Origin: Paenibacillus sp. S150
GTDB lineage: Bacteria; Bacillota; Bacilli; Paenibacillales; Paenibacillaceae
Direction of reading: 5' to 3'
Length of the DNA stretch: 64,000 nucleotides
Assembly: GCF_019352175.1 (NCBI RefSeq)
Contig: NZ_JACBYI010000010.1
Span: forward strand, 1-64,000
This document shows, in pieces, positions 26,122-36,139 of the stretch (position 1 is the stretch's first letter; each line of letters opens with the position of its first letter). Made by a program: the position numbers and the translations under genes. The notes under the pieces were generated by a model. The model had not been told where the DNA came from. It did no database searches and saw only the letters and a list, made by a program, of their open reading frames with translations.

Positions 26122-26496
26122 TTGGCAACGGATATTAAGGACCGCATTAACCTGAAGGAAATTAACTGCGAGAAGGAGCTTACGCTTGCAGTGATTGGCG
26201 GGAAGTGGAAGCTGATTATCCTGTGGCATCTGGGCCTGGAAGGAACCAAGCGCTTCAGTGAGCTTAAGAAGCTGATTCCCCATATCACCCAAAAAATGCT
26301 GACCAACCAGCTCCGCGAACTGGAGGAGGATCAGCTTGTATTCAGGCAGGTGTATGCGGAGGTTCCGCCGAGAGTGGAATACTCATTGACGGAGTATGGG
26401 CAAAGTCTGCTCCCGGTGCTGCGCATGATGTATGACTGGGGCAAAAAATATGGTGAAAATGTAATCTGGAAGGACGTTCCTCCCGGTGAGAGATAA
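26122..26496 (+). CDS. HxlR-family transcriptional regulator (copy 1, with N-terminal cysteine)
   Basis: 124 aa from TTG 26122, which has AGAGGGGG 10 nt upstream. An in-frame ATG at 26101 would precede this site. It is a winged-helix HxlR domain: [36 protein letters not shown], then VEYSLTEYG. It keeps a cysteine just ahead of the domain (NCEKEL). That position senses electrophiles in characterised relatives such as B. subtilis HypR, and HxlR itself activates hxlAB with formaldehyde. The target genes here are unknown; hxlAB lies 11 kb upstream. Confidence 0.85.
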   Translation: MATDIKDRINLKEINCEKELTLAVIGGKWKLIILWHLGLEGTKRFSELKKLIPHITQKMLTNQLRELEEDQLVFRQVYAEVPPRVEYSLTEYGQSLLPVLRMMYDWGKKYGENVIWKDVPPGER

Positions 26497-26508
26497 GAGC
26501 CGCTGTCC

Positions 26509-26549
26509 ATAACCTCTCGCGAATCCGAATTACGACAGCGGGAGGTTAT
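26509..26549 (+). terminator. Terminator between the two HxlR-type genes
   Basis: ATAACCTC-t-CGC pairs with GCG-g-GAGGTTAT, followed by TTGC. It separates the two regulator genes into independent units. Confidence 0.65.
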
Positions 26550-26628
26550 TTGCTTAGTTCCAAGTGATATGTGATACAATCGTATTAATTAACGATGTAC
26601 ATAATTGGGGCAAAGGGGATCACAGCGA

Positions 26629-27039
26629 ATGAGTGTACAGAGGGGCAGCGGAGCATCCGGCCCAAATGTCGGCCCGGGATCACTTCAGAGCACGCTTGAT
26701 CTGATCGGCGGCAAGTGGAAGGGGGTTCTGCTCTATCATCTGATCGGCGGTGCGAAGCGGTTCAATGAAATCCGCAGGCTGTGTCCGGGGATTTCACAGC
26801 GGATGCTGACGCTTCAGCTCAGGGATCTGGAACGCAGCGGGCTTGTTCACCGTGAGGTGTATCTGCAGGTTCCCAGGAAGGTAGAGTACTCCTTAACCGA
26901 GTGGGGCAGAGGGCTGGAGACAGCCATTCTGAATATCAAGAGCTGGGGCGAAGCTTACTCCGAGGAATTCTGCAAGGAGCATCCTCAGCTGCCCGAATAC
27001 CCGGCACCGGCTGGAACGGATACAAATATCCCCGGCTAG
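26629..27039 (+). CDS. HxlR-family transcriptional regulator (copy 2, no N-terminal cysteine)
   Basis: 136 aa. Winged-helix HxlR domain with LIGGKWKGVLL, RFNEIRRLCPGISQRMLTLQ and VEYSLTEWG. The position before the domain is SLQSTLDLIGG, so the cysteine found in copy 1 is missing; the only cysteines are C52-like (RLCPG) and one near the C-terminus. ATG 26629 has AAAGGGGA about 9 nt upstream. A divergent tandem paralogue of the preceding gene. The target is unknown. Confidence 0.87.
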   Translation: MSVQRGSGASGPNVGPGSLQSTLDLIGGKWKGVLLYHLIGGAKRFNEIRRLCPGISQRMLTLQLRDLERSGLVHREVYLQVPRKVEYSLTEWGRGLETAILNIKSWGEAYSEEFCKEHPQLPEYPAPAGTDTNIPG

Positions 27040-27067
27040 GAGCAGATGCTCCTGCCGGGGATATTTG
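27023..27067. terminator. Bidirectional terminator between HxlR copy 2 and pepT
   Basis: CAAATATCCCCGGC plus AGGAGCA pairs with TGCTCCT plus GCCGGGGATATTTG, a stem of about 21 bp with one bulge. It overlaps the last codons of the regulator gene. Confidence 0.8.
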
Positions 27068-27103
27068 CGTTTGCACGGGGCGCGCAGCACTGCGGCTGCA
27101 GCG

Positions 27104-28336
27104 TTAGGCTTTCTGCTCGGTCAGCCTGGCAATCTCGACAATGACCTGGACGGCCTTCAGCATGACATCCACCGAGGCATACTCGAATTTGCCGTGGAAG
27201 TTCTCGCCTCCCGTGAAAAGATTCGGCGTAGGCAGTCCCATATACGACAGCTGCGAACCATCTGTGCCGCCGCGGATCGGGCGGATCACCGGTGTAATGC
27301 CCAGGTTCTCCATAGCTTCATGGGCGATATCGACGATGTGGCGCACCGGCTCGATCTTTTCGCGCATATTATAATATTGGTCCTTCATTTCCAGAACTAC
27401 ATTCTCCGCTCCGTAGGTGGATTGGAATTCCGCAACAATTGCGGCGACATGCGCCTTGCGGTTCTCGAATGCCCCGCGGTCAAAGTCACGGATGATATAC
27501 TGCAGCCTGCTGTGCTCCGCCGTACCCTGCATGGAGATCAGATGGTAGAACCCCTCGTAGCCCTCAGTGAATTCCGGCGCTTCACCGGACGGCAGTCTAA
27601 GATGGAAAGCCATCGCAATTTTGGCGGAATGGATCATCTTTCCTTTGGCGGTACCGGGATGCACATTTACACCTTTAAAGCTGATCTTGACGCCGGCTGC
27701 ATTGAAGCTTTCGTACTCCAATTCCCCGAGCGGTCCTCCGTCCACAGTGTAGGCATGGGAAGCACCGAAGCGCGCAACATCGAATTTATGCGGTCCGCGT
27801 CCAATTTCCTCATCGGGGGTAAAAGCCACTCTGATCCTGCCGTGCTTGATTTCCGGGTGCTCCAGCAGATAGGCCATGGCGGTCATAATCTCAGCGATTC
27901 CCGCTTTGTTGTCCGCCCCCAGCAGTGTGGTGCCGTCTGTTGTAATCAGCGTGTGGCCTTTATATTCGGGCAGCTCGGGGAAGCCCGCTGTAGAGAGCAC
28001 AATGCCCAGCGCTTCATTCAGGACAATATCCTTGCCGTCATAGTTCTCGACAATTTGCGGCTTCACACCCGCGCCGGTGAAATCAGTCGCAGTATCCAGA
28101 TGGGCCAGGAAGCCGATTGCCGGAACCTCCTTATCCGTATTGGCAGGCAATGTAGCCATGACATACGCATGCTCGTCCACAGTGACTTCCGCCAGCCCAA
28201 GCTCATGCAGCTCTGCCACCAGCTTGTGGGCCAGCTCCATTTGTCCCGGCGAGGAAGGGCAGGCCTCATTGTCATCATTGGATTGGGTGTCCATTTGAGC
28301 ATACGAAACAAACCGCTCTATCAGCTTTTCCTTCAT
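27104..28336 (-). CDS. pepT: Peptidase T (tripeptide aminopeptidase)
   Basis: 410 aa, full length. M20 family zinc peptidase with metal-site motifs AHLDTATDF (H79, D81), LGADNKAG and [10 protein letters not shown], then [22 protein letters not shown] near the C-terminus. It releases the N-terminal residue from tripeptides in the cytoplasm. GAGGAGA precedes the ATG. Monocistronic. Confidence 0.97.
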   Translation of the reverse strand: MKEKLIERFVSYAQMDTQSNDDNEACPSSPGQMELAHKLVAELHELGLAEVTVDEHAYVMATLPANTDKEVPAIGFLAHLDTATDFTGAGVKPQIVENYDGKDIVLNEALGIVLSTAGFPELPEYKGHTLITTDGTTLLGADNKAGIAEIMTAMAYLLEHPEIKHGRIRVAFTPDEEIGRGPHKFDVARFGASHAYTVDGGPLGELEYESFNAAGVKISFKGVNVHPGTAKGKMIHSAKIAMAFHLRLPSGEAPEFTEGYEGFYHLISMQGTAEHSRLQYIIRDFDRGAFENRKAHVAAIVAEFQSTYGAENVVLEMKDQYYNMREKIEPVRHIVDIAHEAMENLGITPVIRPIRGGTDGSQLSYMGLPTPNLFTGGENFHGKFEYASVDVMLKAVQVIVEIARLTEQKA

Positions 28337-28431
28337 TGATATCTCATCTCCTCTGTCTCAAGGTATGTCTATAGTATCACTTTCTATACAATGTCTCATC
28401 CCTTGTTCAGGAATCTGAAACAGACAGCGGT

Positions 28432-29097
28432 TTATGGCCGAGGAGATAAAGAAACAGGCTCTTTACGGAGCAAGGTGGCTGAGAGCAGATAGCGGTCCGG
28501 TGCTGGGCCGGCATACGCAAACGGATAACAGGTAATCAGCGTAAGAACAGCACCGGAAGTCTGCCGGATAACTCCTCTTGCGTCCCCGTCTACAATCGTA
28601 CTGCCTGACATGCTGTAGATAAATGTGCCTTCGGCAGTTTCAACCTCAATGAGATCATCCTTCTTCAAATCACCGATCCCGCGGAATACGGTGTCACGGT
28701 GGCCGGCCAGCACGCTATTGCCGGCAGCACCAATCGGAGCGCTGCCTATATCATGCCCGGCCCCCTTCTTCAGCTGCGGACGTTGTGTGCCTTCCAGAAT
28801 GGCAATCCGTTTATCCAGCTTGGGGAAGTAGATCTCTCCAATAATCTCGCCCTCCGAGTATGCGGTTTGGGAATGCTTGGCTGCTTGCGGCGGGACGGTC
28901 ATTCCGGCCGGAAGTGGTGTTTCCTGCTCATTAAGGGATATAATAGAAGCTTTCTCCCTCTTTTTCTCCCAATCCTGCAGGGCTCGACGCGCTTCGGCGG
29001 GGGCCTTGAGGATCTGGAAGCCGGAATAGAGCAGCAGACACAAAGAAAGTACGAAGATCAGCTTCACGGCAATCACCAGTCCGGAATGCTTCTTCAT
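28432..29097 (-). CDS. Class D sortase
   Basis: 221 aa. An N-terminal membrane anchor (7-28) and a sortase beta-barrel with catalytic H133 (LAGHRDT), C190 (LITCYPF) and R202 (APDRYLL). The small size and lack of C-terminal extension fit class D, which recognises LPNTA-like signals. The gene 35 bp upstream encodes a surface protein ending in LPDTA, so substrate and enzyme form one operon. The enzyme acts on the outer face of the membrane and links its substrate to peptidoglycan. Confidence 0.92.
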   Translation of the reverse strand: MKKHSGLVIAVKLIFVLSLCLLLYSGFQILKAPAEARRALQDWEKKREKASIISLNEQETPLPAGMTVPPQAAKHSQTAYSEGEIIGEIYFPKLDKRIAILEGTQRPQLKKGAGHDIGSAPIGAAGNSVLAGHRDTVFRGIGDLKKDDLIEVETAEGTFIYSMSGSTIVDGDARGVIRQTSGAVLTLITCYPFAYAGPAPDRYLLSATLLRKEPVSLSPRP

Positions 29098-29131
29098 ACT
29101 CTCTCTCCCCCCAACCTGTGGTGAAATGGGC

Positions 29132-30043
29132 TTACTTCTTCGACTTCAGCCTGCGCAAGACAATCACACTTGCAACAACTGCGGCCAGACTAAGCAGAAC
29201 GAGGTTATACCATGGCCCGGCGGTGTCCGGCAGCTTATCGCCGCCGTCCGGTGCTCCAAGCGGAAGCCCGTCGCCCGGCAGTGCCATTTCGGGGGCCGGC
29301 GATGGAGCTGCCTCATTGCCCGTTCCAGCGCTGCCGGAATCCGGTGAAGCCGAGAGTGCATTTCCGGCGGCGGTGTTGCTGCCGCCCAGAGGAACCGGCG
29401 GGTCGGCTACAGTAGTCTCATCCGGACCCGGTGAAGCTGCCGCCGCAGTTGAAGCCGACGGGGCGAGGGAGGTCCCCGGCGACGGGCTGCCTGTTGGTGA
29501 ATCCGTTGGGGCGCTTGACGGGCCGGGTGTGGAGGAAGCCGAAGGCGAAGCGCTCGGCCCGGCCGACGGGCCTGCTTCGCCGGAAGCGGAGAACACAAAG
29601 GCCACACTGGCTGTTTTGGCCTGATATTCGTTGCCTGCCTCATACGGGAAGGTTACATCCATTTGAATCGCTTCCTGGCCTCCTCCGGCCAACATGCCTA
29701 CCGCCACCTGCCCCTCTGCCTCGCTCATCACCCCGGAATAGAGGATTACTCCCTCTTTTTGCAGAGTCATTTGCAGAATGTTGTACAATTCCCGGTCCCC
29801 GGACATGAATTTGAAATCCACATAATAGCTGAACGGCTCATTGCCTTCATTAATCACTGTATAGTCCGAGGATGTAACATCTCCCGGCTGCATATTGCCC
29901 ATCTTCGCCATGCTGGTTGTGTGCGAATTCACCGTAAGCTTTATCGTGTCTTCTGCACTTGCGCCTCCGGCATGCCAGACAACCCCGGCCAGAACGATCA
30001 GAATATACACGCCTATAATGGTCTTGTGGTATTTTTTCTTCAC
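29132..30043 (-). CDS. LPDTA-anchored cell-wall surface protein (sortase substrate)
   Basis: 303 aa. Signal peptide (about 1-32, ending GGASAED), a beta-rich N-domain (about 33-150, with FPYEAGNEY and VAFVFSASGEAG) resembling exported wall-anchor domains, then a Ser/Pro/Ala/Gly-rich stalk of about 115 residues. The C-terminal sorting signal is LPDTA at 271-275, a hydrophobic helix and the tail RRLKSKK. GTG 30043 has AAAGGAG 7-8 nt upstream; an earlier in-frame ATG at 30091 lies before that site. The sortase gene follows. Function unknown: perhaps a matrix or exosporium-like surface component. Confidence 0.87.
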   Translation of the reverse strand: MKKKYHKTIIGVYILIVLAGVVWHAGGASAEDTIKLTVNSHTTSMAKMGNMQPGDVTSSDYTVINEGNEPFSYYVDFKFMSGDRELYNILQMTLQKEGVILYSGVMSEAEGQVAVGMLAGGGQEAIQMDVTFPYEAGNEYQAKTASVAFVFSASGEAGPSAGPSASPSASSTPGPSSAPTDSPTGSPSPGTSLAPSASTAAAASPGPDETTVADPPVPLGGSNTAAGNALSASPDSGSAGTGNEAAPSPAPEMALPGDGLPLGAPDGGDKLPDTAGPWYNLVLLSLAAVVASVIVLRRLKSKK

Positions 30044-30497
30044 CGGCCCGCTCCTTTCCTTCCGGGAAGTCTGGCTGCCCCCGGCAGACATTCGGCATAA
30101 ATCCCCGTTTTATTCAGCTGTGTGCCCACACCTTGTCGAAAGAAGTGGTTTTTTGGAGAACCACTAAATTTCAGCAGAGGTAATCAGGGTAAAATGAGGT
30201 TGTGGAGAGATGTGTTCGTTATAACGAATAATTACAGTATAATCAAAATATGAGCTAAAGAAAAACAGGATTAACAGGTAATAATCGTTTGATAAGATCG
30301 AAAATATAATAAAACACTTATTTATATAGAGATAACTTCGAATCTCTCCTTATTACTCGGAATTAAAAATATAATTTGTGTTTTATAAAGAACGATCCTG
30401 AGTAAACGCAAAAAAGAGACTATACGGTCAAGGGCTGGAATTATCCCCCCCTGATCGTATAGTCTCTTGCTCATAAGCCGTATGGATTTCTGAACCC
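30044..30497. other. AT-rich intergenic region upstream of the surface-protein operon
   Basis: About 450 bases without a recognisable gene. It holds a small hairpin AGAGAT-AACTTCGA-ATCTCT near 30328-30347 and the terminator at 30414-30468. It is clearly more AT-rich than the neighbouring genes. The promoter of the surface-protein/sortase operon should lie here. Confidence 0.5.
30409..30468 (-). terminator. Terminator of the luciferase-like monooxygenase gene
   Basis: AAGAGACTATACG pairs with CGTATAGTCTCTT. On the minus strand the hairpin is followed by a run of T residues. Confidence 0.85.
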
Positions 30498-31511
30498 TTA
30501 GCTTTCCTTCAGCAGCGCGGCTACAAGCTCATAAGAATGCAAGCGTGCGGAGTGATCATAAATCTGCGAGGCGACGATGAATTCGTCGGCCTGTGTTTCT
30601 TCAACGATCTGCAGCAGTCTTTCCTGGATCGACGCCTTGTCTCCGGCGATGGAGTACAGCTGCTTGCTGAGCAGCATGGCCTTTTCCTGCGGGGACCACA
30701 GCCCCTCCATGCTGTCCACCGGAGGCTGGAGCTTGCCGGTACGGCCGCGGATAATATTGAGGAATTGCTGCTGCTGCGAGGTGGCAAGCCAGCGGGCCTG
30801 CTCCGCCGTTTCGGCAGCGGTGATTCCAAGTCCCACCATCACGTGCGGCTTGTCGAGCGTCTCTGACGGCTTGAAGCTGGTGCGGTAGAGATGCAGGGCG
30901 GGCAGCAGATAGTCAGGTGCGAAATGGCTGGCAAAAGCGAACGGCAGCCCCAGCTGCCCGGCAAGCTGGGCGCTGAAGCCGCTGGAGCCGAGCAGCCAGA
31001 CCGGGATGTCCAGCCCTTCACCGGGAACCGCGCGCACGCCAAGCGGACGCGCGCCGGCTCCGTTCGAATCGAAGTAGGCTCTAAGCTCGCTAAGCTGCTC
31101 GGGGAATTCGCTGCCGTCGCTGCCCAGGCCGCGGCGCATGGCCCGGGCAGCGGCCTGATCAGAGCCGGGGGCTCTGCCCAGACCGAGGTCGATCCGGCCC
31201 GGATACAGCGATTCCAGTGTCCCGAATTGCTCCGCAATCATCAGCGGCGCGTGGTTGGAGAGCATGATGCCTCCCGAACCTACGCGAATGCTCTTGGTGC
31301 CTGCTGCCACATGTCCGATGACCAGCGAGGTGGCGGAGCTGGCAATGCCCGGCATATTGTGATGCTCCGCGAGCCAGTAACGGTGGTATCCCCACGCTTC
31401 GGCATGGCGGGCCAGATCCAGCGTGTTATGAAAAGAATCCGCCGCTGTTCCCCCCTCCACAATTGGAGCCAGATCCAGCACGGAAAACGGTATATCTTTC
31501 AGCTTTTTCAA
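30498..31511 (-). CDS. LLM class flavin-dependent oxidoreductase (luciferase-like)
   Basis: 337 aa. TIM-barrel bacterial-luciferase-like protein of the YwcH-type branch: [51 protein letters not shown]. Such proteins use reduced FMN and oxygen on varied substrates; here it is unknown. The TTG start at 31511 has GGGAGGG 7 nt upstream. The in-frame ATG at 31541 lies before that site. Monocistronic. Confidence 0.9.
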   Translation of the reverse strand: MKKLKDIPFSVLDLAPIVEGGTAADSFHNTLDLARHAEAWGYHRYWLAEHHNMPGIASSATSLVIGHVAAGTKSIRVGSGGIMLSNHAPLMIAEQFGTLESLYPGRIDLGLGRAPGSDQAAARAMRRGLGSDGSEFPEQLSELRAYFDSNGAGARPLGVRAVPGEGLDIPVWLLGSSGFSAQLAGQLGLPFAFASHFAPDYLLPALHLYRTSFKPSETLDKPHVMVGLGITAAETAEQARWLATSQQQQFLNIIRGRTGKLQPPVDSMEGLWSPQEKAMLLSKQLYSIAGDKASIQERLLQIVEETQADEFIVASQIYDHSARLHSYELVAALLKES

Positions 31512-31881
31512 GAATAATCCCTCCCAAATGGATACTTGCATATCTATAAGCAGTATTTGCAGCGTTGAAGTGATCTACCCGGCAATTATAACATGAAATA
31601 ATATTATTTACACACTTTAAGTAAGCTGGTACCTTGGAGAAGGCGGTTCTTAGAGGGAGCATGGATTACGCAGGGATTATCGGGGCGAAATCCAGAAATC
31701 AATTGCATAAAATAGTTGCCCTGACGGGGCATACGGGTACCCTTACCGCAACCAGGCGGGGCTGGGGATCAGTTGGAAATGTGTGGAAGTCATGCTGAAC
31801 CTGCGGATTCTAAGTTTTGCAGGAGGAAGAACAAAAGTAGGGGGCTGCCCGTCTCCACCTGCCTCTGCCCGCCGCAGCGCG
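31512..31881. other. Intergenic region, no gene recognised
   Basis: About 370 bases between the oxidoreductase start and the end of the LacI-type gene. No gene, known riboswitch or clear terminator was recognised. It must hold the promoter of the oxidoreductase gene. Confidence 0.4.
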
Positions 31882-32859
31882 TCAAGTCGTGGCGCCCTCC
31901 TCCAGCTGCACCGGCAAAATATTCTCAGCGGAGACGGCGCCGCCCTCCACCTGCTTCATAATCAGCTCCACCGCGAGCCGGCCCATCTCCTCCATCGGCT
32001 GGCGGATGGTGCTGATGGAGGGATGGAACAGGCTGCGCAGCGCGATTCCGTCATAGCCGACGATCCGCACATCCCCTGGCACGCGCCGTCCGCTCTCGCG
32101 GCAGGCCTTCAGGGCGTAGGCGGCGATCAGATCGCTGCCGGCAAAGATGCCGTCAATTTCGGGATGCTCCCGGAACAGCTGCTCCAGCAGCCTCTCATAG
32201 GCATGGACATCGAAGCTGTTATTGTCCGTATGCAGTGAGGTCTGCCATACACCGGTCTCCCGGGCTGTGTCGGCAAAGGCCTCGTACCGCAGGTGGGACA
32301 AGAGGTTCAGCTCCGGATGGCCGCCGATGTGGGCGAGCTTCCGGCAGCCTTTTTCAATTAATAGCGTGGTAGCCAGCTGTCCTCCGGCATAGTTGTCCGA
32401 GCAGACATAAGGAATCTCCGGCGAAATCTGCCGGTCGAAGGTGACCAGGGGCAGGTTCATTTGCCGGTAGGCGTCCACCTCCAGTGTGTGGCTGCCCATA
32501 ATGATGCCGTCTACCCTGCTTGCGCGCAGCATATCGATATATTCAAGCTCTTTGATCTTATTCTGTTGAGAGTTGCAGAGCAGCAGCTTGTATCCGTTCA
32601 GGTAGGCATGCTCCTCAATATGGCTGGTCAGTTCACTGAAGAAGGGAAGCGCGACGCGGGGAATAATCAGCCCGATAATATTGGACCTCGAACGGCTGAG
32701 CGAACGGGCCAGCTCATTGGGCCTGTAGTTGAGCTCCTCCATCGCGGCATAGACCCTTTTCTTCAGCTCTTCGCTTAAATAACCTCTGTTGTTCAGCACT
32801 CGGGATACGGTTGTCGCCGAAACGCCCGCCCGGAGCGCCACGTCTTTTATGGTAGGCAT
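31882..32859 (-). CDS. LacI-family transcriptional regulator
   Basis: 325 aa. N-terminal LacI helix-turn-helix (TIKDVALRAGVSATTVSRVL) with hinge, then a periplasmic-binding-like sensor domain (SNIIGLIIPRVALPFFSEL to the C-terminus). It should repress a sugar-use gene set and respond to a sugar. ATG 32859 has AGGAG 9 nt upstream; a TTG two codons earlier is too close to that site. No sugar genes are adjacent, so the regulon is elsewhere, possibly one of the ABC systems in this window. Confidence 0.92.
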   Translation of the reverse strand: MPTIKDVALRAGVSATTVSRVLNNRGYLSEELKKRVYAAMEELNYRPNELARSLSRSRSNIIGLIIPRVALPFFSELTSHIEEHAYLNGYKLLLCNSQQNKIKELEYIDMLRASRVDGIIMGSHTLEVDAYRQMNLPLVTFDRQISPEIPYVCSDNYAGGQLATTLLIEKGCRKLAHIGGHPELNLLSHLRYEAFADTARETGVWQTSLHTDNNSFDVHAYERLLEQLFREHPEIDGIFAGSDLIAAYALKACRESGRRVPGDVRIVGYDGIALRSLFHPSISTIRQPMEEMGRLAVELIMKQVEGGAVSAENILPVQLEEGATT

Positions 32860-33141
32860 AATCAAGGTCTCCTGTCTTAGCGGGTTACTGCAAATTCATT
32901 CTATCCGGTCTGCCCGGAGCTGTCTATAAAACCGGGATTTCCAGCCTATTTGTTGTTTGAAAAAACAGACGTTCCCCGTATAATTAAATGAAACTGGCAC
33001 TGAAAGAGGGAGGCGGAAGCCGGTCAACGAATTTAGTTTATTGTCGAAATTCCCCGTTTTATGAATTGGCTCAGGAGTGTAAGGCGATCTATTGTTTCGA
33101 GTAGATGGAAGACTTTGAGATAGATGCATGGGGGTATGCTA

Positions 33142-36108
33142 ATGGGTATAGGGAGAATTCATCTCAAGGCGCTGCAAGGCGGGCTTGTGCCTGTGATTCT
33201 GATTGCCATGCTGTGCGAGTTCCTGTATCCGTCGTTGACCGCCAGTGCCGAGGAGGCGCCTCAGCAGAATGTGCTGGTGCTGCATTCCTATCAGAAGGGC
33301 TTTGCGTGGACGGATGAACAAAGCGACGGTATAGAGGAAGGCCTCAAACATGCGGGGAATGTTCCGGTGATTTATACCGAATATATGGACTGGAAACGTT
33401 ATCCAATTCAAGAAAATCTGCGGCATGTGTATGATACAATCAAATTCAAATACCAGAACCTTCCTATTGATGCTATCATCACCACAGATGACGCTGCACT
33501 CGGCTTCGCTTTGAAATACCGGCGGGAAATTCTGGACAATGCGCCTGTTATATTCAGCGGTGTCAATGCGCTGGGGGCGGACAGCATCCGGGACAAGCAC
33601 AACATTACCGGCGTGATCGAAAAGATCGACCCTACCCGAACCATACAAATGGCATTGCAGATCAATCCTTTAATCCGCAAGGTGTATGTTGTATTCGACA
33701 ACTCCGAGAGCGGACTTTCCACCGGCGCAATGGCAATGGGCCAGATCGCCTCATTGAATCCAAGCCTTGAGGTTATCCCTATGAATCGCCTCTCCATCGA
33801 ACAAATTAAACAAACCGTGTCGGGCCTCTCTTCGGACAGCATGGTGCTAATGACTACATACTATAGTGATTCCACCGGAAGAATTATTGAATTTGACAGG
33901 TTCGCGAGTGAGCTGGGCAGAAGCAGCAGCGTGCCGGTGTACCATATTTATGATTTTGGCCTGAATCACGGGGCCTTTGGCGGAAGCCTGCTCAGCGGTA
34001 AAATTCAAGGCCAGATCTCGGCAGGACTGGCGCTGCGTATTCTGCAGGGGGAGCCTGCCGGGAATCTGCCAATCGTTACCGACAGCACCATGCGCAATGC
34101 TTTTGACTATAACGAGCTTCAGCATTTTGGGATTTCGCTGAAAAAGCTGCCCAAGGGCAGCGAGATCATCAACAAGCCTTTTTCCTTCTATGAAACCTAT
34201 AAGACACTGGTCCTGGGCGTCATTGCGGCGTTCGCTGTTCTGGTGGCCTTTATTCTCATCCTGCTCTTTTACGTGCAGCTTGTGAAACGGATCAGAAGCA
34301 AGCTGGAAAAAAGCAATGAGCGCTTCAGCCTGGCGGCCTACGGCTCTGACGCGGTGATCTGGGACGTAGATATGTCCACGATGCTCTATTATTTCTCGGA
34401 CAGCTGGTACGAGCTGCTGGGCTATGAGCGGGATGAGATTAATGAGAGCCATGGCGGGTGGAGGGATATTGTCCATCCGGAGGATGCCGGGCAGGAGGAC
34501 AGACTGCGCACACAGCATCTGGAGGGGCGTTCTTCTTATTATTATGCCGAATACCGGATGCGAAGCAAAGCGGGTGAATACAAATGGTTTCAGGCCCGGG
34601 GCAAGGTGCTGCGGAATACGGGCGGCGGATATGTCCGGTTTGCAGGCTCGATGGTGGATGTGACGGACCGCAAGGGCTTCGAGAGCAAGCTGCAAATGAG
34701 CTATCAGGAGCTGGAATCGACCTATGAGGAGCTTACGGCTCTGCAGGACGAGCTTCTGGAGCAGTATCACAAGGTGGTGGAGAATCAGGCACTGCTGCAG
34801 ACCAGTGAAGAGAAATACCGGCTGCTGGCCTATAACGATGTTCTGAGCGGTCTGCCGAACCGCCTTTCACTGTCCGAGGAGCTGAAGAAATTTATCGAAG
34901 AGCATGCCGGCGGGCACGCCGCACTCTTTTTCCTCGATATCGATAACTTCAAATATATCAATGACACGATGGGCCACACCTTCGGCGATGAGCTGCTGGT
35001 TAAGACAGGCGAACGGCTGCTGGGATTGTCGGACGGGCGCAGTAAGCACTTCCGTTTCGGCGGGGATGAGTTTGTCATTCTGTTCAAGGATGTGGACGGA
35101 TATGATGAAGTGATTTCCTATGCGGAGTCGCTGGTTCAGGGCTTCAAGGAGCCATTTGAGCTTAATGCCAGCAGTGTGTATATTTCGGCCAGTATCGGAA
35201 TTGCCCGGTACCCGGAGAATGGGGGGAATGCCGAGGAGCTGCTGAAGAATGCCGATATTGCGATGTATAAAGCGAAGGAGGCTGGCAGGGGGACCTATTT
35301 GGTCTATGGAGAGGCGATGCAGCGGCATTTTGATGAACGGATGATTGTGGAGCATCATTTAAGGAGCGCGATTGCGAATAATGAACTGTCGCTGCATTAT
35401 CAGCCGCTGGTGGATACCGGCTCAGGCGACATCTGGGGCTTTGAGGCTCTGATCCGGTGGAACAGTCCGGTGCTTGGCTTTGTTTCCCCGCTGTCGTTCA
35501 TCACGGTCGCCGAGGATTGCCGGCTTATCGTCCCGATTGGGGAATGGGTGCTGCGCACCGCCTGCCGGTTCATGAAGGAGCTGCACGTCCAGGGCTATGA
35601 AGGCTATCATATTTCGGTCAATATTTCAGTGATCCAGCTGATGCTGGACGATTTTGCGGATATGGTGCTGACCGTACTGGACAATACCGGACTTGCACCG
35701 GAGTATCTGGAGCTGGAGATCACCGAGTCGATCTTTATGGAATCCTTCGAGGCGATCAGCTCCAAGCTGGAATTCCTGAAGCAGAGAGGAATCGGAATTG
35801 CTCTTGACGATTTCGGGACAGGCTATTCCTCGCTGAGCTATTTGAAGCAGCTGCCGATTACCACACTGAAGATCGACAAATCCTTTATTGACAGCATTGA
35901 TACGCCTAACAACATGTCGCTGGCCAGCTCCATTGTCACCATTGGACATGACATGGGGCTGAACGTAACCGCTGAAGGAGTAGAGACACCGGAGCAGCTG
36001 GATTTTCTGGAGCGTACAGGCTGTGACAAGATCCAAGGCTATTTCATCAGCAGGCCGATCCCGGAAAAAGAGGTTGCCGGCTGGGTTGCCGGCAGACGCG
36101 CGGGTTAA
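33142..36108 (+). CDS. Membrane GGDEF-EAL protein with ABC-type ligand-binding sensor and PAS domain
   Basis: 988 aa. Signal/anchor helix (about 10-30). An extracellular ABC_sub_bind-like domain (about 38-335: VLVLHSYQKGFAWTDEQSDG) is similar to periplasmic binding proteins fused to sensors. TM near 357-380, PAS (about 395-512), coiled coil, GGDEF at 640-644 (RFGGDEFVILF), EAL at 768-770 (FEALIRW) with ELEITES and LDDFGTGYSSL. Both catalytic sets look intact. GGDEF lacks an RxxD I-site. It can therefore make and/or break down c-di-GMP in response to an outside ligand. ATG 33142 has GGGGG 7 nt upstream; in-frame ATGs at 33124 and 33136 precede or overlap it. Confidence 0.9.
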   Translation: MGIGRIHLKALQGGLVPVILIAMLCEFLYPSLTASAEEAPQQNVLVLHSYQKGFAWTDEQSDGIEEGLKHAGNVPVIYTEYMDWKRYPIQENLRHVYDTIKFKYQNLPIDAIITTDDAALGFALKYRREILDNAPVIFSGVNALGADSIRDKHNITGVIEKIDPTRTIQMALQINPLIRKVYVVFDNSESGLSTGAMAMGQIASLNPSLEVIPMNRLSIEQIKQTVSGLSSDSMVLMTTYYSDSTGRIIEFDRFASELGRSSSVPVYHIYDFGLNHGAFGGSLLSGKIQGQISAGLALRILQGEPAGNLPIVTDSTMRNAFDYNELQHFGISLKKLPKGSEIINKPFSFYETYKTLVLGVIAAFAVLVAFILILLFYVQLVKRIRSKLEKSNERFSLAAYGSDAVIWDVDMSTMLYYFSDSWYELLGYERDEINESHGGWRDIVHPEDAGQEDRLRTQHLEGRSSYYYAEYRMRSKAGEYKWFQARGKVLRNTGGGYVRFAGSMVDVTDRKGFESKLQMSYQELESTYEELTALQDELLEQYHKVVENQALLQTSEEKYRLLAYNDVLSGLPNRLSLSEELKKFIEEHAGGHAALFFLDIDNFKYINDTMGHTFGDELLVKTGERLLGLSDGRSKHFRFGGDEFVILFKDVDGYDEVISYAESLVQGFKEPFELNASSVYISASIGIARYPENGGNAEELLKNADIAMYKAKEAGRGTYLVYGEAMQRHFDERMIVEHHLRSAIANNELSLHYQPLVDTGSGDIWGFEALIRWNSPVLGFVSPLSFITVAEDCRLIVPIGEWVLRTACRFMKELHVQGYEGYHISVNISVIQLMLDDFADMVLTVLDNTGLAPEYLELEITESIFMESFEAISSKLEFLKQRGIGIALDDFGTGYSSLSYLKQLPITTLKIDKSFIDSIDTPNNMSLASSIVTIGHDMGLNVTAEGVETPEQLDFLERTGCDKIQGYFISRPIPEKEVAGWVAGRRAG

Positions 36109-36139
36109 GGCTAAGGAAATTTCCGAATCTGAACGTTCG

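Noticed and set aside
24579..26306. 575-codon minus-strand frame
   Set aside because: Antisense across a lipoprotein gene and an HxlR gene and through their intergenic terminator; no recognisable protein.
29118..29624. 168-codon Ser/Pro/Gly-rich frame on the plus strand
   Set aside because: Mirror of the low-complexity stalk of the LPDTA protein.
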